Source: Nonomuraea candida (GTDB lineage Bacteria; Actinomycetota; Actinomycetes; Streptosporangiales; Streptosporangiaceae). From it: DNA of 64,000 nt. The translations under genes and the position numbers were made by a program. The stretch is taken from NCBI RefSeq assembly GCF_000725485.1, contig NZ_JOAG01000003.1, positions 323,018 through 387,017 of the forward strand, in the 5' to 3' direction. Under the pieces are notes generated by a model. It was not told the DNA's origin, made no database searches, and saw only the letters and a list, made by a program, of their open reading frames with translations. Below are positions 27,684 to 36,400 of the stretch, piece by piece (positions within the stretch are counted from its first letter, which is position 1; each line of letters opens with the position of its first letter).

Positions 27684-28229
27684 TCAGCGGGCGAAGCTGA
27701 TCTCCACCCTGCGGTTCTTGGCCCGGCCCTGGGGATTGTCGCCCCCGTCGGGCAGCGCGTTGGGCGCGACCGGGTCGGCCTCGCCGTGGCCGGCGACGGT
27801 GAACGTGACGCCGGTGACGAGCTTGCCCAGCGCGGTGTGCACGGCCCGCGCCCGCCGCTGCGACAGCTCCAGGTTGTAGGAGTCGGAGCCCTTGTCGTCG
27901 GTGTAGCCGTCGATCCTGACCTCCTTGCCCGCCGCCTCCGCCTTCAGCGCCTCGGCCGCCTGACGGAGCCGGCTCTCGGCCTTGCCGGTCAGCGTGGCCT
28001 TGTCGAAGGCGAACAGCACGTCGGCGGCGAAGGTGATCGTGCGCTGCCTGCCGCTCGTCTCGTTGGTGACCGACTCGTCGAGGCTGGCGATGCGCTCGCC
28101 GATGTCCAGCACCTTGCCGGTGATGTCGACGACCGGCGCGGTGACCGGCGTCTGTCCCTCCAGCGGTGGCTGGGTCGGCGTCGCCGCGAGCAGCCCGGCC
28201 AGCGCCGCCGCGCTAAGAGATCGGTACAT
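27684..28229 (-). CDS. OmpA-family cell-envelope protein
   Basis: A 181-residue secreted or membrane-anchored protein. A short hydrophobic N-terminus (SLSAAALAGLLAATP) is followed by an OmpA/MotB peptidoglycan-binding domain (about 65-180): FAADVLFAFDKATLTGKA, IDGYTDDKGSDSYNLELSQRRA and AKNRRVEISF. The Asp and Arg residues that bind diaminopimelate in this fold are in place. It is downstream of a lipoprotein gene with a 17-bp overlap, so the two form an operon and probably a wall-linked complex. Confidence 0.88.
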   Translation of the reverse strand: MYRSLSAAALAGLLAATPTQPPLEGQTPVTAPVVDITGKVLDIGERIASLDESVTNETSGRQRTITFAADVLFAFDKATLTGKAESRLRQAAEALKAEAAGKEVRIDGYTDDKGSDSYNLELSQRRARAVHTALGKLVTGVTFTVAGHGEADPVAPNALPDGGDNPQGRAKNRRVEISFAR

Positions 28230-28803
28230 CGGCCAGCGTCCCCACGTTCGGGATGTGCACGTCCACGGAGGTGACGTCGGCCGGCGGGGCGGCGAACGTG
28301 GCCGAGAACACCGCGGTGTCGTCCTGCTTCAGGAACAGCGACTCGATGCGGCTGCACACGCACTTGCCCTCGCTGTCCAGGGCCACGAGGTGCTTCTTGG
28401 CGTTCTTGACGTCCACCAGGAAGACGCCGTCGACGGTGGGGTTCTGCGAGGGCACCGCGGCGAAGGCGTTGTGCACCTGCCAGCCGAGACCGCCGCCCTC
28501 CTTGGTCACCGTGGCGGTGAAGGTGAGGTTGACGAAGCGTTCCCTGCGGACGAGCTGGGTGACGTCGATCCGGAACCCGTGGCCGTCGAGGGTGCCCTTC
28601 CTGCCGGCCAGCACCTTGTCCGGCGGGAGGGTGGACGACGGCGCGGCGCTCGGCGGGGCGCTGGTCGCCGGTGCGGTCGCCGACTTGGCGACCGGTTGCG
28701 ACTGGGACGGGGCCTCCCGGGGAGACGGGGCCGGCCCGGGGAGCTGGCACCCCGCGGCCAACGCGGCGAGGATCACGAGAGTCAGAGCCTTCGTCAGCGT
28801 CAT
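28213..28803 (-). CDS. secreted lipoprotein, partner of the OmpA-like protein
   Basis: A 196-residue lipoprotein. Signal peptide LVILAALAAGC with lipid-modified Cys19, then a proline/serine-rich linker (about 20-60: SPREAPSQSQPVAKSATAPA) and a beta-rich domain (65-196) with VNLTFTATVTKEGG and KCVCSRIESLFLKQDDT. No named domain is recognised. It is the first gene of a pair, its end overlapping the OmpA-family start. It may anchor in the membrane while its partner binds peptidoglycan. Confidence 0.82.
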   Translation of the reverse strand: MTLTKALTLVILAALAAGCQLPGPAPSPREAPSQSQPVAKSATAPATSAPPSAAPSSTLPPDKVLAGRKGTLDGHGFRIDVTQLVRRERFVNLTFTATVTKEGGGLGWQVHNAFAAVPSQNPTVDGVFLVDVKNAKKHLVALDSEGKCVCSRIESLFLKQDDTAVFSATFAAPPADVTSVDVHIPNVGTLADVPIS

Positions 28804-28854
28804 GGGTCGTGGAGTGTAGCCGCGTATCGGGACAACTTCCGCTGATCCCGCGAA

Positions 28855-29589
28855 TCAAGCGCTCAGCGTCAATCGGCCGGAGTCAGTCGGCGCTCGTGCG
28901 GCGGGTCCTGGCCGCCGGCTTCTTGCGCCCCGCCACCAGGGTGTCCCCCGGCGAGGGTGCCGGCTTCCCGCCGCGGCCCGGCTCCCCCGCCTGCTCGCGG
29001 ACCCGCGGATGCGGGGCGGTGTCCTCGATGCTCTCCGCGCTCTCCCCGCTCTCTGCCTTCCCGCCGTCGCCGGAGTCCGCGGGGGCGACGGGGGTGACAG
29101 GAGTGACGGGGGTGGCGGGCGCGCCGGGGCTTGCGGCCGGGCCCGAGTCGGCGGGGTGCGGCGGGTCGGCGGGGTGCGGCGGGTCGGCGGGGCGGGCCGG
29201 TGCGGGGCGGGCCGGCGCCTCCGGGTCCCCAGCAGCAGGGAGGCGGCGGCGAGCAGGACGAGCTCGTTGACGGTGATGGGGTTGAGCGGCGGCGCCACCA
29301 GGAAGACCGCCAGCGCCTCGGCGAACAGCACGAGGCCGGTCACGGAGACCGCGAGCCCGGCGATGAGCAGCGCGCCGCCGATGAGCTCGGCGAGCATGGT
29401 GACCGTGGCCCAGGCGCCGGGCGCGGGCGCGCCCTGCGCCAGGAACTTCGCCCCCGTGGTGATCAGTCCGTCTTCCAGCTTGGCCCAGCCGTTGGCGAAG
29501 AAGATACCGCCCACCCCGAGGCGGGCGACTAAAGCGGCAAGATCACGCAGGACCTGTTTCACGGTAAATGTCTGCCCTGATCGGGACAT
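28855..29589 (-). CDS. DoxX-family membrane protein, apparent frameshift in the C-terminal part
   Basis: The first 120 residues are a DoxX protein with four membrane helices: LARLGVGGIFFANGWAKLEDGL, MLAELIGGALLIAGLAVSVTGLV and LNPITVNELVLLAAASLLLG. After that this frame becomes an Arg/Pro-rich string with A-ending codons (AGA, ACA, GGA) unlike its neighbours. The next frame continues from the same point with G/C-ending codons: DPEAPARPAPARPADPPHPA, a Gly/Glu-rich segment, then [13 protein letters not shown] and a stop at 28885-28883. One missing base in the G-run at 29227-29230 (CTGGGGACC for CTGGGGGACC) explains this. The ATG at 29589 has TTGAGG upstream and lies 8 bp after the MFS gene. Confidence 0.78.
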   Translation of the reverse strand: MSRSGQTFTVKQVLRDLAALVARLGVGGIFFANGWAKLEDGLITTGAKFLAQGAPAPGAWATVTMLAELIGGALLIAGLAVSVTGLVLFAEALAVFLVAPPLNPITVNELVLLAAASLLLGTRRRRPAPHRPAPPTRRTPPTRRTPPTRARPQAPARPPPPSLLSPPSPPRTPATAGRQRAGRARRASRTPPRIRGSASRRGSRAAAGSRHPRRGTPWWRGARSRRPGPAARAPTDSGRLTLSA

Positions 29590-29597
29590 GGCACACC

Positions 29598-31127
29598 TCA
29601 ATCACGGCTGAGCAGCACGGCCACGGCGACCGCGGTCAGGCCGAGCAGGACGACGCTCACGACGACGGTCGTGTGCAGGGCGTTGACGAAGGCCCATCGG
29701 GCGGCGTCGAGCAGCGCGCCGCCCGCGCCGCCGCCCACCTCGTCGGCCACGTGCGCGGCGGCGGCCAGCGACTGCCTGGCCTGGTCCATGCCGCCCGCCG
29801 GCACGCCGGGCACGGCGGGCAGGCCGGGCGCGTAGACGATCGTGGTGATCGTGCCGAGCACGGCCACGCCCAGCCCGGCGCCCAGCTCGTACGCGGTCTC
29901 CTCGATGGCCGCGGCCCCGCCCGCCTGGGACTCGGGGGCGGCCGACATGATCGTGTCGGAGGCGGCCAGCAGCGCGACCTGCACCCCGAACCCGATGCCC
30001 ACGAAGCACACCGCCAGCATCACCGGGTGTCCCTCGACGCCCCAGGTCAGCGTGGGGGTCAGGGCGAGCGCGACGAGCCCGAGGCCGCCGCTCATCGTGG
30101 CCCGCATGCCGATCCTGGGCAGGATGTGGGCGGCCGCCAGCCCGCCGACGATGGCGGAGACGACCAGGGGCAGCATGCGCAGCGCCGCGCGCACGGGGCT
30201 GTCGCCGAGCACGAGCTGCAGGTACTGGGCGAGCATGAGCTGCAGCCCCACCAGCGCGAACACGCCGAGCAGCACGCCGACGACCCCGGTGGTGAACTCG
30301 CGCCGGCGGAAGAGCCCGATCTGGAGGAACGGCGTGCGCAGCCGGGGCTGCCGCCGGACGAACAGCACCAGCAGCGCCACCCCGCCCAGGAACGTCGCGA
30401 TCGACGCCCACAGCGGCATCAGGCTGCCCGAGCCCGCCTCCTTCAGCCCGAACGCCACCGCCAGGATGCCGGCCACCGACAACACCGCGCTGGCGGCGTC
30501 CCACGGGCGGTCGCGGCGCCCGCGCGACTCCGGCAGCAGCCGCCGGGCGGCGGGCAGCAGCACCAGCAGGATCGGCACGTTGACGAGGAACACCGCGCCC
30601 CACCACCAGCCGACGAGCACGCCGCCGACGAGCGGCCCGACGGCCGCGCCGGCCGCCGCGACCGCGCTCCAGACGCCCAGCGCGACGGCCCGCTCGCGCC
30701 TGTCGGTGAAGACCTGGCGGATGAGCGAGAGCGTGGCCGGCATGATCATCGCGCCGCCCACGCCGAGCAGCGCCCTGGCCAGGATCAGGGTCAGCGGGGT
30801 CGGGGCGAACGCCGCCCCGGCCGAGGCCAGGCCGAACAGCACGAAGCCCCACAGGACCAGCCGTTTGCGGCCGTACCTGTCGCCGAGGGCGCCGAACATG
30901 ATCAGCAGCGGCGCGACCACCAGCGAGTAGATGTCGATGATCCACAGCAGTTGCACCGCGGAGGGTTCGAGCGCGGCCGTGAGCGCGGGCACCGCGATGT
31001 GCAGGACGGTGGCGTCGACCGTGATCAGCAGCAGGCTCAGGCAGAGCAGCACGAGAATGTGCCAGCGGTGGTGCCGGGGGTCCCGGTCGGCGGTGCGTAC
31101 GAGGGGCGCGGCCTGCGTGACGGTCAT
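29598..31127 (-). CDS. MFS drug exporter, DHA2 (14-helix) type
   Basis: A 509-residue membrane transporter of the EmrB/QacA family, expected to export drugs with proton uptake. About 14 hydrophobic helices. The N-terminal part has LLCLSLLLITVDATVLHIAVPAL and the motif A loop FGALGDRYGRKRL; motif C is VWSAVAAAGAAVGPLVGG. The first gene of a pair with the DoxX gene. No TetR regulator lies next to it, although these usually do; the 0.9 kb before it carries no gene. The substrate is unknown. Confidence 0.92.
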   Translation of the reverse strand: MTVTQAAPLVRTADRDPRHHRWHILVLLCLSLLLITVDATVLHIAVPALTAALEPSAVQLLWIIDIYSLVVAPLLIMFGALGDRYGRKRLVLWGFVLFGLASAGAAFAPTPLTLILARALLGVGGAMIMPATLSLIRQVFTDRRERAVALGVWSAVAAAGAAVGPLVGGVLVGWWWGAVFLVNVPILLVLLPAARRLLPESRGRRDRPWDAASAVLSVAGILAVAFGLKEAGSGSLMPLWASIATFLGGVALLVLFVRRQPRLRTPFLQIGLFRRREFTTGVVGVLLGVFALVGLQLMLAQYLQLVLGDSPVRAALRMLPLVVSAIVGGLAAAHILPRIGMRATMSGGLGLVALALTPTLTWGVEGHPVMLAVCFVGIGFGVQVALLAASDTIMSAAPESQAGGAAAIEETAYELGAGLGVAVLGTITTIVYAPGLPAVPGVPAGGMDQARQSLAAAAHVADEVGGGAGGALLDAARWAFVNALHTTVVVSVVLLGLTAVAVAVLLSRD

Positions 31128-32037
31128 GGGCCTCCTTGCAGGCCGATCCGTTCCACAGGGCCCGCGTGCTTGCTAGAGACAGGCGGCGGAGGCGCGGCGC
31201 GGCGCTCGAATGCCTCCCGAGCTGGGCCGCCCGGCTCCGGCGCTCCGGCTTGCGTGGCAGCTTAGGCCATGCCAGGGACTTGTCATAGCGGTATCGGTTG
31301 ATCCACGGTCACCGCGTACCTCTCTAGCGAGATACAGCCATATGTCGGGATCTATCCATCAAGCGCCGGCCAGCCGATCACGAGACCCGCGGGACCGGAC
31401 GTACGAGGCGTCACCCCGGGCCGGCTCGGACGTCCTGCGCGTCACCCCCGGACAGGTGCTCGCCGGCGAGTTCCCCATCCGTCCCCGCCGCCACCGGCAC
31501 GCGCGGCGGGGTTGCCCGCGGGTGACATTCCCCTGCCCGGCACCGGGGCCTCGGCCCGGGAGCGCGGCGGCCTGCCGCCCCGATCCCGGGCCCCGGCGGC
31601 AGGGGATGCGGCGGTCGCGAGAGCGGGCCGCCGGAGGAGGCGCCGGCGGCCCGCGACGCGCCGGCCGCCGACGCGGTGCGCGGGGCGGGGCCGCGTGCCG
31701 GGCCGCAGGCTATGTCGCGCACTCGGGACGCCCGCGCCGCGCCCGGCGATCGCGCTGCCTGGCACATTCCCGCCACGTCCGGCCGGCCGTGCCCGTAGTC
31801 GCTTCCCCGCGGGGGCCGGATCACCGACGGCATACCGCCCATCTGGCGCGAACCGCCGCAAGGTGCCGCTGGCCTGCGGCATCCCGCGATCACCGTCGCC
31901 CGGCGCTCCCCGCAGGCGCTCCCCGGCCCCCCGATCCGGGCGGCGGATCGCCCTTTTCGTGACCTCCACCCAGCGTGTCAGGACCGCCCAACCGTCGGTC
32001 CGGTGCGGTATAACCGGGGGCGGACCGGGGAGGCGTG
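31128..32037. other. 910-bp intergenic region with no gene seen
   Basis: Frames are open but read as Arg/Gly/Pro-rich shadow sequence. From 31262 to 31350 the DNA is less GC-rich (CATAGCGGTATCGGTTGATC and AGATACAGCCATATGTCGGG) and may hold the MFS promoter and operator. The rest shows no clear feature. It may be the remains of a lost regulator gene. Confidence 0.45.
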
Positions 32038-34389
32038 ATGCGTGAGTCCGACAGGGCCCAGACCGCGGGGCGGGCCGCGGCGCGGGATCTGTTCGAGAAG
32101 GTTCGGCTGCGTTATTTCCAGATCCCCCCGGCCGTGCGCCGGGTGCTCTACGCGGTCGTGCTGGTGGCCACCATGGGCGTCGGCGCGGCGCTCGGGTGGG
32201 ACCTGCTCAAGACCTTTCCCCTCGTGCTCCTGCTGCTCGCCTTCGTGGCGCTGACCATGCGCTTCCCGCGCGCCGCCGCCACCGCGCTGGTCGTGGCGGG
32301 CTGGGCGGCGCTGGCGCTGCCGGTGTTCGGCACGCTGTTCCCGCCGGGCGCGGGCACCCTGCACCTGATGATCGCGCTGGCGCTGCCCGTCGCCGCCGCC
32401 GCCCATCTCATCCGCTGGGTGACGCCGTGGGTGAGCACGCTGCTGGCGCTGGTTCCCGCCGGGCTGCTCGCCGCCGCGCTCTCCCCCGTCTCCGACGGCA
32501 CGGCCGTCTGGGCCGCCTACGCCGCCGCCGCGGCCGTCCTGGTGCACCGTTTCGTGCTCGCGCGCAAGGCCCGCGCCGAGAGCGCCGCCGCCGAGGAGCA
32601 GCAGGTGCGCGTCAGGGTCCGCGAGGGCAGGCCCGAGGCCCCCCACGACAAGCAGGGCGCGCCGCCGCAGATCTCCGTCGAGGACGCGCTCGCCGAGCTG
32701 GAGAGCATGATCGGCCTGAGCCCCGTCAAGGAGCAGGTGCGCTCGATCGCCGCCTCCATCGAGGCCTCCCGGCTGCGGGCCGAGGCGGGCTACACCCCCG
32801 AGCGGCCCACCAGGCACTTCGTCTTCGTCGGCCCGCCCGGCACCGGCAAGACCAGCGTGGCCCGCGCGCTGGCCAAGATCTTCTACGCGTTCGGCCTGCT
32901 GGAGACCCCTTACGTGGTCGAGGCGCAGCGGGCCGACCTGGTGGGCGAGTTCCTGGGCGCGACCGCGATCAAGACCAACGAGCTGGTGGACCGGGCGCTG
33001 GGCGGCGTGCTCTTCATCGACGAGGCGTACGGGCTGGTCAACTCCTCCGACGGGCAGCCCGACCGGTTCGGCGCGGAGGCCGTGCAGACCCTGCTCAAAC
33101 GGGCCGAGGACGACCGCGACCGGCTGATCATCATCCTGGCCGGCTACGAGCAGGAGATGGGCTCGTTCCTGTCCAGCAACCCCGGCCTGGCCAGCAGGTT
33201 CGCCACCAGGGTGCGCTTCCCCGGCTACTCCCCCGCCGAGCTGGTGGAGGTCACCGAGCTGCTGCAGCGGCGCCGGGGCGACACGATGGGCGAGGAGACC
33301 AAGCGGGTGCTGCTCGGCCTCTACGACGACGTGCACCGGCGCGGGCTGCTCGACGAGCTGGGCAACGCCCGGTTCGCGCGCAGCCTGGTCGAGGCCGCCG
33401 CCCAGGCCCGCGACGTGCGCGTGGTGGGCCACGGCGGCACCCCGACGACGCAGGACCTCGTCACCACGACCACGCCCGACGTGACCAAGGCGTTCGACGA
33501 GCTGACCGCCCGCTTCCGCGGCTACGTCGCCACGCCCACGCTGGAGGAGGCGCTGGCCGACCTCGATCGGATGGCCGGGCTGGCCCCGGTCAAGAAGCAG
33601 GTGCACGCGATCGCGGCCCAGCTCCAGGTGGCCAGGATGCGCCAGGAGCGCGGGCTGCCCACGCCGCAGCAGATGCGCCACTTCGTCTTCGTCGGCCCGC
33701 CGGGCACCGGCAAGACCACCGTGGCCAGGGTGCTGGGCCGCATCTTCGCCGCGCTCGGCCTGCTGGCCAGGCCCGACGTGGTCGAGGCGCACCGGGCCGA
33801 CCTGGTCGGCCAGCACCTCGGCGCGACCGCGATCAAGACCAACGAGCTGGTGGACCGGGCGCTGGGCGGCGTGCTCTTCATCGACGAGGCCTACAGCCTG
33901 GTCAACCCGGGCTACCAGGGCGGCGACGCGTTCGGCGCGGAGGCCGTGCAGACCCTGCTCAAGCGGGCCGAGGACGACCGCGACCGGCTCGTCATCGTGC
34001 TGGCCGGCTACGAGCGCGAGATGGACGCCTTCCTGGCCACCAACCCCGGCCTGTCCAGCCGCTTCAACCAGCGGGTGGCCTTCCCCAGCTACTCGCCCCG
34101 CGAGCTGGCGCAGATCGCGGTGCTGCTGGCGCAGAAGTCGGGCGACCGGTTCGACGACGAGGCGCTGCGACGGCTCGACGAGGTCTTCACCTGGGTCTGC
34201 GAGGACCGGCTGATCGACGGGCTGGGCAACGGCCGCTTCGCCAGGTCGCTGTTCGAGCGGGCCGCCATGCGCCGCGACGTGCGGCTGGCCGCCCACGCGG
34301 CGCGCGGCGGCTCGGCCAGCTCGGCCGACCTGACCACGATCACCAGCGAAGACGTGCGCACCGCCGTGGACGAACTTCCCGGACCTTGA
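32038..34389 (+). CDS. membrane-anchored protein with two CbxX/CfqX-type AAA+ ATPase domains
   Basis: A 783-residue protein. The N-terminus has about five or six membrane helices (36-172), then a basic/charged linker (173-210). Two AAA+ domains follow, each of the CbxX/CfqX/SpoVK class: the first with Walker A GPPGTGKT (265-272) and Walker B VLFIDEA (D328, E329), the second with Walker A GPPGTGKT (553-560) and Walker B at D616/E617. Arginine fingers are likely in the two NPGLxSRF segments. Relatives remodel Rubisco (CbbX) or act in type VII secretion (EccA), but neither is coded nearby. The ATG at 32038 is preferred over the GTG at 32035 by the spacing to GGGGAGG. Confidence 0.88.
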   Translation: MRESDRAQTAGRAAARDLFEKVRLRYFQIPPAVRRVLYAVVLVATMGVGAALGWDLLKTFPLVLLLLAFVALTMRFPRAAATALVVAGWAALALPVFGTLFPPGAGTLHLMIALALPVAAAAHLIRWVTPWVSTLLALVPAGLLAAALSPVSDGTAVWAAYAAAAAVLVHRFVLARKARAESAAAEEQQVRVRVREGRPEAPHDKQGAPPQISVEDALAELESMIGLSPVKEQVRSIAASIEASRLRAEAGYTPERPTRHFVFVGPPGTGKTSVARALAKIFYAFGLLETPYVVEAQRADLVGEFLGATAIKTNELVDRALGGVLFIDEAYGLVNSSDGQPDRFGAEAVQTLLKRAEDDRDRLIIILAGYEQEMGSFLSSNPGLASRFATRVRFPGYSPAELVEVTELLQRRRGDTMGEETKRVLLGLYDDVHRRGLLDELGNARFARSLVEAAAQARDVRVVGHGGTPTTQDLVTTTTPDVTKAFDELTARFRGYVATPTLEEALADLDRMAGLAPVKKQVHAIAAQLQVARMRQERGLPTPQQMRHFVFVGPPGTGKTTVARVLGRIFAALGLLARPDVVEAHRADLVGQHLGATAIKTNELVDRALGGVLFIDEAYSLVNPGYQGGDAFGAEAVQTLLKRAEDDRDRLVIVLAGYEREMDAFLATNPGLSSRFNQRVAFPSYSPRELAQIAVLLAQKSGDRFDDEALRRLDEVFTWVCEDRLIDGLGNGRFARSLFERAAMRRDVRLAAHAARGGSASSADLTTITSEDVRTAVDELPGP
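32956..33026 (+). repeat. 71-nt block repeated exactly at 33820-33890
   Basis: The DNA coding for GATAIKTNELVDRALGGVLF and IDEA in the first AAA+ domain is identical, base for base, to 33820-33890 in the second. Flanking codons differ. This suggests gene conversion or a recent duplication of the core. Confidence 0.9.
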
Positions 34390-34502
34390 CCTGATCGGCA
34401 GGTTCGCTGCGCCGAGACGCGCACATGGTGTAGCTATATGGCTACGATAAGCCACGTCCAGTGGCTCGTCGGGCGTGCACCTGGCGCGTAGGAGGGGGAG
34501 CG

Positions 34503-35486
34503 ATGGCGGGGTTCCTGGCCCGCAGGCTGCTCAACTACGTCGTGCTCGTGATCGTGGCCGCCAGCCTCGCCTACATGCTGGCGGCCATGGCGCTCGACCC
34601 CCGCTCCAACTACGCCGACCGCACCCCCAAGCCTCCGCCCGCCGTGGTCGACGCCCAGCTCACCGCGCTCAACCTCAACGACAAGACGCCGCTGCTGCAG
34701 CGCTACGCCGTCTGGGCGGGCGGCGTGCTGCGCGGCGACCTCGGCATGACCGTGGCGGGCTCGCCGGTCGGCGAGGACATCAAGCGGCGCATGGGCGTCA
34801 CGTTCCGGCTGGTCATCCTGGGGCTGCTCTTCGGCAGCCTGCTCGGGGTGCTGACGGGGGCGCTGGCGGCGGTGCGGCAGTACGGCTGGTTCGACCGGCT
34901 GTCCACCGGGCTGTCGTTCCTGGTGCTCGCGGTGCCCGTGGTCGTGCTGGCCAACATGCTGATCCTGCTGGCGGGCTGGGCCAACGAGCACCTGTTCGGC
35001 CGGCAGGTGCTGCTGGTCAGCGGCGAATACAGCGCGGGCCTCGACGCCGGCCTGTGGGCCCAGGTGGTCGACCGGCTGCAACACCTGATCCTGCCGACGG
35101 TCTCGCTGTCGGTCGGGCTGATCGCGGTCTTCAGCCGCTACCAGCGCAACATGATGCTCGACGTGCTGGGCGCCGACTTCGTCCGCACGGCCAGGGCCAA
35201 GGGGCTCAGCAAGCGCCGGGCGCTGACCCGCCACGCGCTGCGCACCGCGATGATCCCGGTGGTGACCTACTTCGCGTTCACGTTCGGCGCGCTGCTGACC
35301 GGGGCCACGTTCACCGAGAAGATCTTCGGCTGGCACGGGCTGGGCGAGCAGCTCATCAACTCGATCTTCGGCAACGACGTCAACACCGTCGCGGCCATCT
35401 CCCTGCTGGCCGCCGTCGCGGTGCTGTGCGCGGCGCTGGCCGCCGACCTGCTGCACGCCGCGCTCGACCCGAGGGTGCGGTCCTGA
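34503..35486 (+). CDS. peptide ABC transporter permease, DppB/OppB type
   Basis: A 327-residue integral membrane permease with six helices, a long periplasmic-side loop after helix 1 and the EAA-loop [23 protein letters not shown], which docks on the ATPase. Helix endings [22 protein letters not shown] are typical for OppB. The ATG at 34503 follows AGGAGGGGG. Next gene overlaps by one base. It is the first gene of a complete importer operon for oligopeptides or related solutes. Confidence 0.92.
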   Translation: MAGFLARRLLNYVVLVIVAASLAYMLAAMALDPRSNYADRTPKPPPAVVDAQLTALNLNDKTPLLQRYAVWAGGVLRGDLGMTVAGSPVGEDIKRRMGVTFRLVILGLLFGSLLGVLTGALAAVRQYGWFDRLSTGLSFLVLAVPVVVLANMLILLAGWANEHLFGRQVLLVSGEYSAGLDAGLWAQVVDRLQHLILPTVSLSVGLIAVFSRYQRNMMLDVLGADFVRTARAKGLSKRRALTRHALRTAMIPVVTYFAFTFGALLTGATFTEKIFGWHGLGEQLINSIFGNDVNTVAAISLLAAVAVLCAALAADLLHAALDPRVRS

Positions 35487-36400
35487 TGACGCTGTCGGAG
35501 GAGGAGCTGGCCGAGGAGCTCACCGAGGGCCCGCCGCCCGCCGTGCCGTCCAGGGCGCGGGTGGTCGCCGGGCGCTTCTTCCGCTCCGCGCAGGGGCGCG
35601 TCGGCTTCACGGTGCTCGCGCTGATGTTCCTGCTGGCGTTCGCGGGGCCGCTGTTCAGCCCGTGGACCTACACCGACAAGGACTTCACCGCGTTCATGCA
35701 GCCGCCGTCCGCGCGCCACTGGTTCGGAACGCTCCAAACGGGCTCCGACGTGTTCGCGGTGACGCTGCGCGGCATGCAGAAGTCGCTGGTCGTGGGGTTG
35801 CTGGCGGCGCTGGTGTCCACGGCGCTGGCGGCGGTCGTGGGGGCGTTCGCGGGCTACTTCCTGGGATGGACCGACCGGGCGCTGAGCTGGGTGACCGACC
35901 TGCTGCTCGTGCTGCCGGCCTTCCTCATCCTGGCGATCCTGTCGCCGCTGTTCGGGCCGGGGCAGTGGCCGCTGTTCGTGGTCATGCTGGCGCTGTTCCT
36001 GTGGATGGTCACCTCGAAGATCGTGCGCGGCATGACGGTCTCGCTGAAGGAGCGCGAGTTCATCCAGGCCGCCCGCTACATGGGCGTGCCGCCGGTGCGC
36101 ATCATCTTCCGCCACGTGCTGCCCAACCTGTCGTCGCTGCTGATCGTCGACGCCACCCTCAACGTCAGCTCCGCGATCCTCACCGAGACCTCGCTGTCAT
36201 ACTTCGGGTTCGGCATCCAGCCGCCCGACGTGTCGTTCGGGACGCTCATCGCCGACGGCTCCAAGACCGCCATCTACGCGCCGTGGACGTTCTGGTTCGT
36301 GGCCGGGCTGCTGGTGGTGACGGTGCTGGCGGTCAACCTCGTCGGCGACGCGCTGCGCGACGCCTTCGACCCGTCCTCCTCGCGGAAGGGGCCGCGATGA
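35486..36400 (+). CDS. peptide ABC transporter permease, DppC/OppC type
   Basis: A 304-residue permease that pairs with the previous one. The first 30 residues are acidic and cytoplasmic, then six helices. The EAA loop is [27 protein letters not shown] and the conserved [19 protein letters not shown] segment appears as [19 protein letters not shown]. Its ATG overlaps the stop of the previous gene in TGATG, and the ATPase start overlaps its stop by four bases. Confidence 0.92.
   Translation: MTLSEEELAEELTEGPPPAVPSRARVVAGRFFRSAQGRVGFTVLALMFLLAFAGPLFSPWTYTDKDFTAFMQPPSARHWFGTLQTGSDVFAVTLRGMQKSLVVGLLAALVSTALAAVVGAFAGYFLGWTDRALSWVTDLLLVLPAFLILAILSPLFGPGQWPLFVVMLALFLWMVTSKIVRGMTVSLKEREFIQAARYMGVPPVRIIFRHVLPNLSSLLIVDATLNVSSAILTETSLSYFGFGIQPPDVSFGTLIADGSKTAIYAPWTFWFVAGLLVVTVLAVNLVGDALRDAFDPSSSRKGPR

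Noticed and set aside
29200..29240. Programmed ribosomal frameshift in the DoxX gene
   Set aside because: No slippery heptamer with a downstream structure in the right place is evident; a missing base in a G-run is simpler.
29568..31265. Plus-strand frame opposite the MFS gene
   Set aside because: Gln/Arg/His-rich shadow without membrane segments.
31210..31962. Open frames in the 31 kb gap as real genes
   Set aside because: Composition is Arg/Pro/Gly-rich, no ribosome-binding site, no domain.
31978..34455. 825-residue minus-strand frame opposite the AAA+ ATPase
   Set aside because: Shadow of a gene with perfect Walker motifs.
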